NCBI GenBank assembly: GCA_021780055.1
Contig: JAJXZM010000405.1
Span: 1 to 7,047, forward strand
DNA: 7,047 nt
Reading direction: 5' to 3'
Origin: Acidobacteriota bacterium
Lineage (GTDB): Bacteria; Acidobacteriota; Terriglobia; UBA7540
Shown: piece by piece, positions 1 to 5,043 of the stretch
Layout: each line of letters starts with the position of its first letter
How positions within the stretch are numbered: position 1 is the stretch's first letter
Program-made: the position numbers and the translations under genes
Notes under the pieces: model-generated
Databases searched by the model: none
Told to the model about the DNA's origin: nothing
The model's input: only the letters and a program-made list of their open reading frames with translations

Positions 1-1190
1 CCCTGGCCCTGGCCCTGATTGATTTCTTCGATAGCCTGATCAAATTCCCGCACGTAGCGCAGGTGTTTCTGCTCGCGCACTGCCTGGCGGTCAATCCGCA
101 TCACCTTTTCCAGCACCAGCCCGTGCGGCAGCACCACGTCCAGTTGGCGCAGGGTTTCAGGAAATTCGCCCAGCGCGCCGGCAAGGTCGGCGTCTTTGCG
201 CAGGCTCAGCAGCGCCGCGCGTTGCGGCCCCGCATAGGCCGCAATCGTCGGACGTTCGCGCCCGGCCTGTTCGAGCGCCCGGCGAATGGTTTTCGCGTCC
301 TCGGCCGCCTGTCCGGTGCAGGCAAGCGGGCGGACTTCAAAGAACGGTGCAGCCTCGGAGCAAAGCTTTTCCCAGTTGAAGTCCGGCAGGCTGTGGACCA
401 CGCGATGCGTGGGCAGGATCAGCAGCCCGTCGCTTTCAAGCGGAACAAACGTGGCCATAATGTAATTGGCGCGGTCGTCTTCCGGAGCTTCCTCGCGGCG
501 GGCGCGCGCGTAGGCCAGCGATGTTTCGTAGCGGTGGTGGCCGTCGGCGATCACCAGCTTGCGCGACTTCATAGCGTCAATCACTTCTTCCAGAACCAGC
601 GGGTCAGTAACGCGCCACATGGAATGGGTGCTCTGGTATTCGTCCGTGACCTGCTGCCACGGTCTGGCCGTGGTTTCCTTGCGCAGGATGTTTTCGATTT
701 CGCCCTTGGGGTCGCTGTAGAGCATGAAGATCTGCCCGAAGTTGCATCGCGTTGCCTTCAGCAGCTCCATGCGGTCCGCCTTGGGTCCGGACAACGTTTC
801 TTCGTGCCGGTGGACAACGCCGGCCGAATATTCTTCCAGGCGCAGCAGCGCCACAAACCCCCGCCGCTCTTTGCGCCGGGAGGTCTCGCTGGGTTCGCCG
901 GGTACGGCGAATTCCTGCACGTAGGGATAGATGGCCGGCGCCCCTTCTGAAACCAGCGTGCGCTCCTCGATCCAGTTCTGAAGCTCCGCCGCAGCCTCGC
1001 TGTATACCGTTTGATTGCTCCCCGGAGTGGGCTGCCTCAGAATCAGCCGCACAAAGTTGTTGCGGCTTGACGCGTAATAACGGGCGCGCATTTCGGGCGA
1101 GATCTTGTCATAAGGTTGCGTCACAACTTTTTGCAGGTCCACCGCCGCGGAATTGTAGTGTAGCGCCCGAAAAGGATAAATCTCAGCCAT
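1..1190 (-). CDS. DUF1015 family protein, 3' end beyond the window
   Basis: The minus frame is open from an ATG at 1190 to the window edge, giving 396 codons without the stop. It begins MAEIYPFRALHYN and carries the family hallmark IADGHHRYET at residues 214-223, plus HRHEE near 127-131. These match the widespread DUF1015 family, which is cytosolic and has no established function; the conserved His/Asp/Arg cluster suggests ligand or metal binding, but that is inference. Family members usually run a little over 400 residues, so only a short C-terminal piece should be missing. The visible end is Gln/Gly-rich (QGQGQ), read from a GGCCCT repeat at the very edge. The start is supported by an AAAGGGGGG purine run 8 nt upstream and by the family-typical N-terminus. 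GC is high here (41 of 60 in 121-180, counted by hand), unlike the next gene. The family call is confident; the function is unknown. Confidence 0.9.
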   Translation of the reverse strand, partial: MAEIYPFRALHYNSAAVDLQKVVTQPYDKISPEMRARYYASSRNNFVRLILRQPTPGSNQTVYSEAAAELQNWIEERTLVSEGAPAIYPYVQEFAVPGEPSETSRRKERRGFVALLRLEEYSAGVVHRHEETLSGPKADRMELLKATRCNFGQIFMLYSDPKGEIENILRKETTARPWQQVTDEYQSTHSMWRVTDPLVLEEVIDAMKSRKLVIADGHHRYETSLAYARARREEAPEDDRANYIMATFVPLESDGLLILPTHRVVHSLPDFNWEKLCSEAAPFFEVRPLACTGQAAEDAKTIRRALEQAGRERPTIAAYAGPQRAALLSLRKDADLAGALGEFPETLRQLDVVLPHGLVLEKVMRIDRQAVREQKHLRYVREFDQAIEEINQGQGQ

Positions 1191-1227
1191 ACACTCAGCC
1201 CCTTTCTTTGTTGAGGAAAAGGGCTAT

Positions 1228-1236
1228 TTTAGCACA
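1228..1236 (-). promoter_or_regulatory. Probable extended -10 of the DUF1015 gene
   Basis: Read on the minus strand the sequence is TGC-TAAAAT, an extended -10 hexamer matching TATAAT at five of six positions. It lies 37 nt upstream of the ATG at 1190, leaving a short leader that contains the G-rich RBS at 1199-1207. No good -35 hexamer sits 16-18 bp further upstream, which is common for extended -10 promoters. Motif-based only. Confidence 0.45.
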
Positions 1237-1274
1237 CGCGGCGGAATACCCGCGATGGGGCAGGATTGGTGGCC

Positions 1275-1302
1275 ACGGTCAACCATGTTTGACGTTGACC
1301 GT
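1275..1302. repeat. Perfect 9-bp inverted repeat with 10-nt loop
   Basis: ACGGTCAAC at 1275-1283 is the exact reverse complement of GTTGACCGT at 1294-1302. It lies between the DUF1015 promoter and the end of the Ntn-hydrolase gene. There is no T-run on either side, so it is not a standard intrinsic terminator. It could be an operator or an RNA hairpin; the sequence does not decide. Confidence 0.5.
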
Positions 1303-1335
1303 TGGTTCGTCCACGATAAAGGTCCACCGTCATGA

Positions 1336-1399
1336 AAGCACCCGCTGCGGTTACCCTCCGTCTCCCAAAAGTCGGAGGGATGTTGCGACAAAGGTGCTT
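1336..1399. repeat. Nested inverted repeats at the end of the Ntn-hydrolase gene
   Basis: An outer pair AAGCACC (1336-1342) / GGTGCTT (1393-1399) encloses an inner pair CCCTCCG (1354-1360) / CGGAGGG (1373-1379). The outer arm overlaps the TAA stop of the gene ending at 1398. In the minus-strand RNA the inner hairpin would form about 18 nt after the stop. No U-tract follows, so intrinsic termination is doubtful; mRNA 3'-end protection or factor-dependent termination is possible. Confidence 0.45.
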
Positions 1400-2153
1400 A
1401 GCGCTCGCTGGAAGGGTTACGCTTAGAGCCGTTAACCAAGTCCGACTTTATCCATCGCAGGTGAAGTGGTGGGCATCGATTTATTGTTTTAAGGAATCTT
1501 AAGTGGGCCTCTTTCGATTTCTTCCTAATTTGACCCTCCAGTCTGTCAATATCGTTATCCTCCACAAACGCAAAATCCGCACCCCCTTGTAGCGCTACAA
1601 GATGCGTTTGTCCCCCACATCCTGTGACTCGGTCTTTTACTTCCGCAAGAATGAAAGTCGCTAAGCGGCAAAGTTCATCCAAGGATTCGTTCCCATAGCG
1701 GTATTCAGAAATTAGGTTATTAGCCAATATTATTCCGCTCCCGATGGCCTTATCCCTTGTGCTGTAGAAGGAGGTCCCGCTGTTATAGAAAAGATCGCAG
1801 GCCCCGGCTTTTGTTGTGACCCCGATAAGCAGTTCAACGAATGGCCTTTCTGCCGCTGGGAAACCTGCCCAGCTCGCTAAATGCCCGTCAAAAAACTGAA
1901 TCAACCTCTCTTTTAGATGCATCCTAATTTCCTCTATCCCGCCGCATTCAGATAATCCTTCCTGGGCATTCTCGATCGCTGCGTGGATGTAGTCCGTCCA
2001 CCCGGCGCCCGCAAAAGAGACTACATGCGATAACCCAGCATAGAGGCTTGTGGTAATTTTCCCTTCATGCTGTCTGATATCTCCAAGCGTTATCTCGGTG
2101 TCCGCGCAAAGGACCACTCCTTCATTGCAGCGAAATCCGGCAGCTATTGTCAC
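1398..2153 (-). CDS. Proteasome-like Ntn-hydrolase family protein
   Basis: This 251-residue protein looks like the proteasome/HslV branch of Ntn hydrolases. It begins M-T-I-A-A-G-F followed by GVVLCADTEIT, closely resembling the N-terminal strand pair of HslV and 20S beta subunits. If the initiator Met is removed, Thr2 becomes the N-terminal nucleophile and Asp18 occupies proteasome D17. Lys32 is the best K33 equivalent, two residues early. IGSG at 137-140 matches the conserved Gly/Ser segment of HslV, and TGCGGQTHLVAL near 178-189 resembles the C-terminal TGG-type strand. There is no transmembrane segment, so it should be cytosolic. The start is GTG, with AGAGG 8 nt upstream and Thr as the next codon. 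GC is low (26 of 60 in 1501-1560, hand-counted), suggesting transfer. No HslU- or Mpa-like ATPase is in the window. The fold call is fairly strong; protease activity and substrate are unknown. Confidence 0.72.
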   Translation of the reverse strand: MTIAAGFRCNEGVVLCADTEITLGDIRQHEGKITTSLYAGLSHVVSFAGAGWTDYIHAAIENAQEGLSECGGIEEIRMHLKERLIQFFDGHLASWAGFPAAERPFVELLIGVTTKAGACDLFYNSGTSFYSTRDKAIGSGIILANNLISEYRYGNESLDELCRLATFILAEVKDRVTGCGGQTHLVALQGGADFAFVEDNDIDRLEGQIRKKSKEAHLRFLKTINRCPPLHLRWIKSDLVNGSKRNPSSER

Positions 2154-2280
2154 TCCTCACCTCTCTTTTCTCCTTCTTGCAGTGCGGCAGGTTTGGGGAT
2201 TGGCAAAGGAGAAGGCCAAGAATAACCCATATCTCCTTGGGCGAAACACAAAGAATTCGCGGGTGGCACATACATGGCGC
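2154..2280. other. Leader region of the Ntn-hydrolase gene
   Basis: This is non-coding sequence between the Ntn-hydrolase start and repeat copy 1. The minus strand has the purine-rich RBS (AGAGGTGAGGAG) directly before the GTG. I saw no convincing -35/-10 pair, so the gene may be read through from the upstream zinc-ribbon gene. Short frames here look like shadows. Confidence 0.4.
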
Positions 2281-2376
2281 AGCGAGGTAGCGCGAATCTC
2301 CGTCTTGGGGGTCCGAGGTTTTCCCTGCGGAACGAGGCAAGAGCCACGTACCGTAACTGCGGCGGCCTGCGCTACT
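2281..2376 (+). repeat. ~95-bp interspersed repeat, copy 1 (diverged)
   Basis: It aligns without gaps to copies at 4299 and 4871 over about 75 bases. Shared blocks are AGCGAGGTAG, CGGTTTTCCCTGCGG (here GAGGTTTTCCCTGCGG), GAG(A/G)CAAGAGCC and a CG-rich tail; the tail GCGCTA is shared with copy 3. The central hairpin is partly broken in this copy (GTCCGA versus GCGGAA). It fills most of the gap between the two minus-strand genes, and its right end overlaps the TAG stop of the zinc-ribbon gene at 2372-2374. Confidence 0.7.
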
Positions 2377-3241
2377 TTACTTTTTGATTCAGTTCCCGGA
2401 TCGTCTTGACGTACTCTTCCGCGCTAGCGCGCTCCACTTCAAGTTGGCTGAATATATACTCGAAGGCGACGCGGGCTTGATCAAAAATGTTAATGCACTC
2501 GTCTTCGGACCTCTCGTGAAGCCCCATGCTGGTGAGGGTGTGAAGATTTTGAATAGGATTGGAGCCTTCCCTGACCAGCCGCGTTGGCAGCAATTTCTGA
2601 GCGATGTCTAACTTTTTTTCGTATACGATGCCTTTCTTAATTTCCTCTATTTCCCCTACGTGCTCTGCCGTCGAAGTTCCCTCCGCCCTCAGTGTGTCCA
2701 AGATGAGGTCCAGCAAATCGTTTGTCTTGTTTTCAACGACCCTGCGCATATACGCGACGGCCCCGAGTCCGTAGTTGAAGTTGCGACAGTCTAGGGCCTT
2801 CACGTAAAGGCCATAATCTTCATCGTCCAATCGTCGCCGCAGTTCTTTGGGTGGGATGTGGGCCAGCGGCGGCGCTTGCCCCACTTTCTGAAAGAACCCG
2901 CTGTCCCGTGTGATAGCCCAATCGAATGCGTAGGTTACACTATAGCCTCCGCAATTTTGACAGGTATAAGTTCGCCGCCCGAATTGCGCTGGCACCCGCA
3001 TTTCAGCACTGCCGTCCAATCCCCAAAGCTGAACGTTCTGGCAGTCCTTTCCCTCACAGAATAGGCGTATCTTCGTAGGTAACGTTCCAAAATGGTAGGG
3101 TTCGCGTGATTGTGAAACGTCAGGGTGAAGTGAATCGCCTTCATAGTTGAAGGCCCGATATAATGGCCAGGACTCCAAGACCTCCCCTAATTTTGTTACA
3201 AGAGTTTCTTTGGTATGCTTTTCGATTTTATAAGCGGGCAT
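2372..3241 (-). CDS. Zinc-ribbon protein with DUF4145-like C-terminal helical domain
   Basis: A 289-residue cytosolic protein. Residues 62-97 hold four cysteines, C62-x4-C67 and C94-x2-C97 (CQNCGG), a typical zinc-ribbon arrangement. From about 140 onward it is alpha-helical: DYGLYVKALDCRNFNYGLGA, then a helix with RRVVENK, and a C-terminal segment LHERSEDECINIFDQARVAF. This resembles DUF4145/HEPN-like proteins, in which a zinc ribbon precedes a helical bundle. The usual HEPN RNase motif (Arg, 4-6 residues, His) is not evident, so nuclease activity should not be assumed. It starts with ATG at 3241; no strong Shine-Dalgarno is visible, but a plausible promoter lies at 3285-3313. It is followed 218 bp downstream by the Ntn-hydrolase gene on the same strand. 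Its TAG stop lies inside repeat copy 1, so the original C-terminus may have been altered. The protein call is firm, the domain call moderate, the function unknown. Confidence 0.7.
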   Translation of the reverse strand: MPAYKIEKHTKETLVTKLGEVLESWPLYRAFNYEGDSLHPDVSQSREPYHFGTLPTKIRLFCEGKDCQNVQLWGLDGSAEMRVPAQFGRRTYTCQNCGGYSVTYAFDWAITRDSGFFQKVGQAPPLAHIPPKELRRRLDDEDYGLYVKALDCRNFNYGLGAVAYMRRVVENKTNDLLDLILDTLRAEGTSTAEHVGEIEEIKKGIVYEKKLDIAQKLLPTRLVREGSNPIQNLHTLTSMGLHERSEDECINIFDQARVAFEYIFSQLEVERASAEEYVKTIRELNQKVK

Positions 3242-3284
3242 TGAATGGACTTACCCCCCCATAGTGGCGTTACGACCTGGAAGG

Positions 3285-3313
3285 ATTTTCGCACGGAAAA
3301 CAAGCCGGTTCAA
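3285..3313 (-). promoter_or_regulatory. Probable sigma70-type promoter of the zinc-ribbon gene
   Basis: On the minus strand TTGAAC (3308-3313) is followed after exactly 17 bp by GAAAAT (3285-3290), with TGC just upstream of the -10. Each hexamer matches consensus at four of six positions and the extended TG adds support. It would give a leader of about 35-40 nt containing a run of seven G (3254-3260). Motif-based only. Confidence 0.45.
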
Positions 3314-3334
3314 AAGAAATGCCGCCCTCCCGCG

Positions 3335-3607
3335 CTACTCGCTTTCGGGTGTGATGTCCAGTTGTTTGAGTGCGTCGGCTAGCTGGCGATAGACAGGGGC
3401 GGGGTTGGAGGCGACGGGCGAGAGATGCCCGGCGCGCGCGGCGGCGCCTGCCAGGCGGGCAAGCACTGCGGGTATCGCTTGTTCCGGAATCCCACGGACG
3501 CGAGCGCCCCGGTAATTTGACAGAATGCATTGGATCGCTTTCGGCAGGTGTTTGGCATCGATTGAGGTTGCGCAGATGCTCGCCTTAGCGTGTCTGCGAT
3601 CCGGCTC
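3335..3607 (-). pseudogene. Start-less 3' gene remnant, unidentified
   Basis: This minus frame is open for 90 codons between TAA at 3608-3610 and TAG at 3335-3337. It has no ATG, GTG or TTG until a GTG deep inside it. The translation is protein-like: AKHLPKAIQCILSNYRGARV, then IPEQAIPAVLARLAGAAARA, then VYRQLADALKQLDITPESE at the end. It is balanced, helical, and uses GC-rich codons like the outer chromosomal genes. The open frame stops exactly where a REP element begins (3612). The simplest reading is the 3' end of a longer gene whose 5' part was lost or displaced when the REP/transposase unit arrived. I do not recognise the family. An unusual start codon (CTG near residue 21) cannot be excluded. 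The competing frames here look like shadows. Confidence 0.4.
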
Positions 3608-3611
3608 TTAA

Positions 3612-3658
3612 GCCCCCGAAGGGGGTGAAAGACTTTAGCCCATGGCGCAAGCCATGGG
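3612..3658 (+). repeat. Full REP element A (two hairpins), plus orientation
   Basis: Hairpin 1 is CCCCC-gaa-GGGGG (3613-3625). The linker TGAAAGACTTTAG follows, then hairpin 2: CCCATGGC (3639-3646), loop GCAA, GCCATGGG (3651-3658), a perfect 8-bp stem with a GNRA-type loop. The same two-hairpin plan and GAAAGAnTTTAGCC linker recur, inverted, in elements D and E. It abuts the truncated frame on its left. Confidence 0.75.
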
Positions 3659-3683
3659 AAAACGTGCTCACAAAAATGCCAGA

Positions 3684-3704
3684 CAGCCCCGGAGGGGCGA
3701 AAGA
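3684..3704 (+). repeat. Half REP element B next to the transposase stop
   Basis: GCCCC-gga-GGGGC (3686-3698) is followed by GAAAGA, which is hairpin 1 plus linker start without the second hairpin. It ends 2 bp before the transposase stop codon (3707-3709). It is the inverted counterpart of half element C at the other end of the gene and sits 25 bp from full element A. Confidence 0.7.
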
Positions 3705-3706
3705 GA

Positions 3707-4159
3707 TCATTCCCAGATATAGCACTCGTCGTACCGGACGTCATTTTTCGAAAGAAAGCTGATGAATTCCTCCTGAAATGAAACGCGACGGTGGTGTTTC
3801 TCCTGATTGCGAATGTATTCGACCACCGAGGCGGCGTTTGATTGGCTGACGTTGAAGGCGCCGTAGCCCGTTTGCCAGCCGAAGCCGCGATGGCGGCTCC
3901 AGTTCTGATGCACCCAGCGTGAGGAGTTGGTTTTCACAATCCGCAGAGCCTCGGCGACGGCCACGCTGGGCGGCAACCACAGCAGCATGTGAACGTGGTC
4001 CGGCATGGAGTTTGTGGCTATGACTTTGCCTCCAATCTCACGGACGATTCCGCCCATGTAAGCGAGCAGGTCGGGCTTGAGGTCGGAGACGATGAGAGGC
4101 TTGCGGTCCTTGGTGCTGAAGATGGCGTGGGTTAAAAGATTCGCAAAGGTATGGGCCAT
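3707..4159 (-). CDS. REP-associated / IS200-like Y1 (HUH) transposase
   Basis: A 150-residue single-domain transposase of the Y1 family. The HUH metal-binding motif is H55-V56-H57 within MPDHVHMLLWLPP. The probable catalytic tyrosine is Y115 in VVEYIRNQEKHHRR, and the C-terminus YDECYIWE is typical of this family. Such enzymes nick and rejoin single-stranded DNA at hairpins through a phosphotyrosine link. The length matches IS200-type TnpA, but the REP hairpins on both sides and a solo REP elsewhere favour a REP-associated tyrosine transposase. All visible key residues are present, so it may be active. The ATG at 4159 is preceded by GGGGCGAAAGAC; the G-run is part of half element C, so the RBS may be folded in a hairpin. 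No TnpB-like partner is nearby. The family call is confident; active versus domesticated status is open. Confidence 0.9.
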   Translation of the reverse strand: MAHTFANLLTHAIFSTKDRKPLIVSDLKPDLLAYMGGIVREIGGKVIATNSMPDHVHMLLWLPPSVAVAEALRIVKTNSSRWVHQNWSRHRGFGWQTGYGAFNVSQSNAASVVEYIRNQEKHHRRVSFQEEFISFLSKNDVRYDECYIWE

Positions 4160-4160
4160 G

Positions 4161-4180
4161 TCTTTCGCCCCTTCGGGGCT
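4161..4180 (-). repeat. Half REP element C over the transposase RBS
   Basis: TCTTTC followed by GCCCC-ttc-GGGGC (4167-4179) is the inverted match of half element B. On the transposase mRNA it reads GCCCC-GAA-GGGGC-GAAAGAC-AUG, so the 3' arm of the stem is the G-rich part of the RBS, 7 nt before the start codon. Confidence 0.7.
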
Positions 4181-4205
4181 TTGGGGGATTTTAACGCGAA
4201 TCGAA

Positions 4206-4252
4206 TCCCCGGCTCACGCCGTGGGCTAAAATCTTTCGGCCCTCCGGGCCTG
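4206..4252 (-). repeat. Full REP element D (two hairpins), minus orientation
   Basis: Reading on the minus strand, hairpin 1 is GGCCC-gga-GGGCC (4238-4250), the linker is CGAAAGATTTTAG, and hairpin 2 is CCCACGGC-GTGA-GCCGGGG (4207-4225) with one internal mismatch and a GNRA-type loop. It is the mirror image of element A, 26 bp beyond half element C. A 34-nt tail (4251-4284) matches the tail of element E at 25 of 34 positions without gaps. Confidence 0.75.
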
Positions 4253-4298
4253 TACGAGAACAGAAAGCAGAACACAAATGGCAGAAGGCACAAGCCGG

Positions 4299-4388
4299 AG
4301 CGAGGTAGGACGAACCTCTGCCTTCGAGGCCCGCGGTTTTTCCTGCGGACCGAGACAAGAGCCGCAGACCGCAGCAGGCTGCGCGAGG
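4299..4388 (+). repeat. ~95-bp interspersed repeat, copy 2
   Basis: Colinear with copies 1 and 3 from AGCGAGGTAG on. Against copy 3 it is nearly identical through GCGGACCGAGACAAGAGCCG and on to CAGACCGCA, ending about 4373. The hairpin arms CCGC/GCGG are kept around the loop GGTTTTTCCT. It starts about 15 bp after the tail of REP element D and lies upstream of the small gene at 4472. Short frames across it read RGFSCGPRQEP but look incidental. Confidence 0.75.
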
Positions 4389-4471
4389 CTGCTTATTCAT
4401 GCGCTTCTGAATATGTCCGGGCCTGTCGGCATTGTGTGCTACCATCAATTAGGCGTTTGTGAAAGGATTTA

Positions 4472-4657
4472 ATGGAACCCACCCCGTTACTCCGCGATAT
4501 CGAATCCGCGAGGCTTAGAATGATGGAGTCACGAAAAGAGCTTGACGACCACGAAAAGGTCAAGGGGTACGCGGCGTCGGCCGAGCATCAACGGCTCCAT
4601 GAGGACTTCAAGAAGGCCGCGCGGAAATACTTGCAACTCACCAAGACTCTGCGGTGA
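4472..4657 (+). CDS. Small helical hypothetical protein, 61 aa
   Basis: This small ORF has a good RBS, AAAGGA ending 6 nt before the ATG, and a coherent composition. The 61 residues are highly charged and almost entirely predicted alpha-helix: IESARLRMMESRKELDDHEK, then a short loop with Gly-Tyr, then a second helix HQRLHEDFKKAARKYLQL. There is no signal peptide, membrane segment or cysteine. Two amphipathic helices of this kind suggest a helical hairpin or small coiled coil. I do not recognise a named family. A possible extended -10 (TGC-TACCAT, 4437-4445) would give a short leader but lacks a -35. It is flanked on both sides by repeats, which makes it look like an isolated gene in a repeat zone. 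Coding is likely; the role is unknown. Confidence 0.55.
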   Translation: MEPTPLLRDIESARLRMMESRKELDDHEKVKGYAASAEHQRLHEDFKKAARKYLQLTKTLR

Positions 4658-4662
4658 TCCCC

Positions 4663-4746
4663 GAATCAAAGCTTAAAACTGCGTTGCGAGCCCACTGTCG
4701 GCTGGGGCAGATGCCCGCCTTGTAGTGTGCGCGATCACTTTGATTC
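4663..4746. repeat. Inverted repeat just after the small ORF
   Basis: GAATCAAAG (4663-4671) is the exact reverse complement of CTTTGATTC (4738-4746). The interval includes a GGGC-agat-GCCC hairpin (4705-4716). It starts 5 bp after the TGA of the 61-aa gene. It could be the ends of a small non-autonomous element or a folded mRNA 3' region; no target-site duplication was identified. Confidence 0.4.
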
Positions 4747-4764
4747 AGGTTTACGAGATCGTGG

Positions 4765-4783
4765 CATGGGCGCCTTGCCCATG
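4765..4783. repeat. CATGGGC/GCCCATG hairpin
   Basis: A perfect 7-bp stem CATGGGC (4765-4771) and GCCCATG (4777-4783) encloses the 5-nt loop GCCTT. No T-run follows, so it is not a typical intrinsic terminator. The arms resemble hairpin 2 of REP element A but lack the rest of that element. Confidence 0.45.
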
Positions 4784-4870
4784 ATCCCCTTGGCTCGAAA
4801 CGGGACGGCCGTGGGCTGTTTGGTTGCAGTGCCGCGCTGTTTCCTCTGTGTCTAGAATCCTTTCACAGAG

Positions 4871-4966
4871 AGCGAGGTAGGGCGGACTTCAACCCTGGCG
4901 GTCCGCGGTTTTCCCTGCGGACCGAGACAAGAGCCGCAGACCGCAACCCACGCGGTGTGCGCTATC
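4871..4966 (+). repeat. ~95-bp interspersed repeat, copy 3
   Basis: The best-preserved hairpin copy: GTCCGC (4901-4906), loop GGTTTTCCCT, GCGGAC (4917-4922). The 3' arm can instead pair downstream, since TGCGG at 4916-4920 is complementary to CCGCA at 4934-4938 and again at 4941-4945, so two exclusive structures exist. It ends in GCGCTA like copy 1. All three copies have the same orientation. Confidence 0.75.
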
Positions 4967-4995
4967 CTGCTGCCGCCGCAGCAACCCTCCGCTCG

Positions 4996-5034
4996 TTCAA
5001 TCGCCCAATCGCGATTCGCTCAATCGTTCAATTT
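4996..5034 (+). repeat. Imperfect CAATCG tandem array
   Basis: CAATCG occurs at 4998, 5006 and 5021, with CAATTT at 5029 and a degenerate ATTCG unit in the 15-bp gap, giving a period of about 8 bp. The region is non-coding. It may be a slippage-prone microsatellite or clustered protein-binding sites. Confidence 0.5.
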
Positions 5035-5043
5035 CCCAAAACA

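Noticed and set aside
63..950. Long plus-strand open frame over the DUF1015 gene
   Set aside because: It is the exact antisense of the DUF1015 coding frame, which has clear family motifs; the opposite strand stays open because of high GC.
2050..2409. Plus-strand frames giving RGFPCGTRQEP (here) and RGFSCGPRQEP (4278-4472) peptides
   Set aside because: They come from the ~95-bp repeat. Copy 3 does not keep an equivalent open frame, and conservation follows DNA hairpins and not codons.
2372..3241. HEPN ribonuclease active site in the zinc-ribbon protein
   Set aside because: No Arg-x4-6-His motif is visible in the C-terminal helices, so a nuclease call is not supported.
3379..3744. 121-residue minus frame crossing REP elements A and B
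   Set aside because: It reads through two hairpin repeats and overlaps the more protein-like frame at 3335-3607; composition is Pro/Arg-rich noise.
1398..4252. Composite transposon carrying the Ntn/zinc-ribbon genes as cargo
   Set aside because: Only one transposase is present, and its REP borders enclose just its own gene; nothing brackets the two-gene pair.
4996..5034. CRISPR-like array
   Set aside because: Units are 6-8 bp with no unique spacers of constant length and there are no cas genes.
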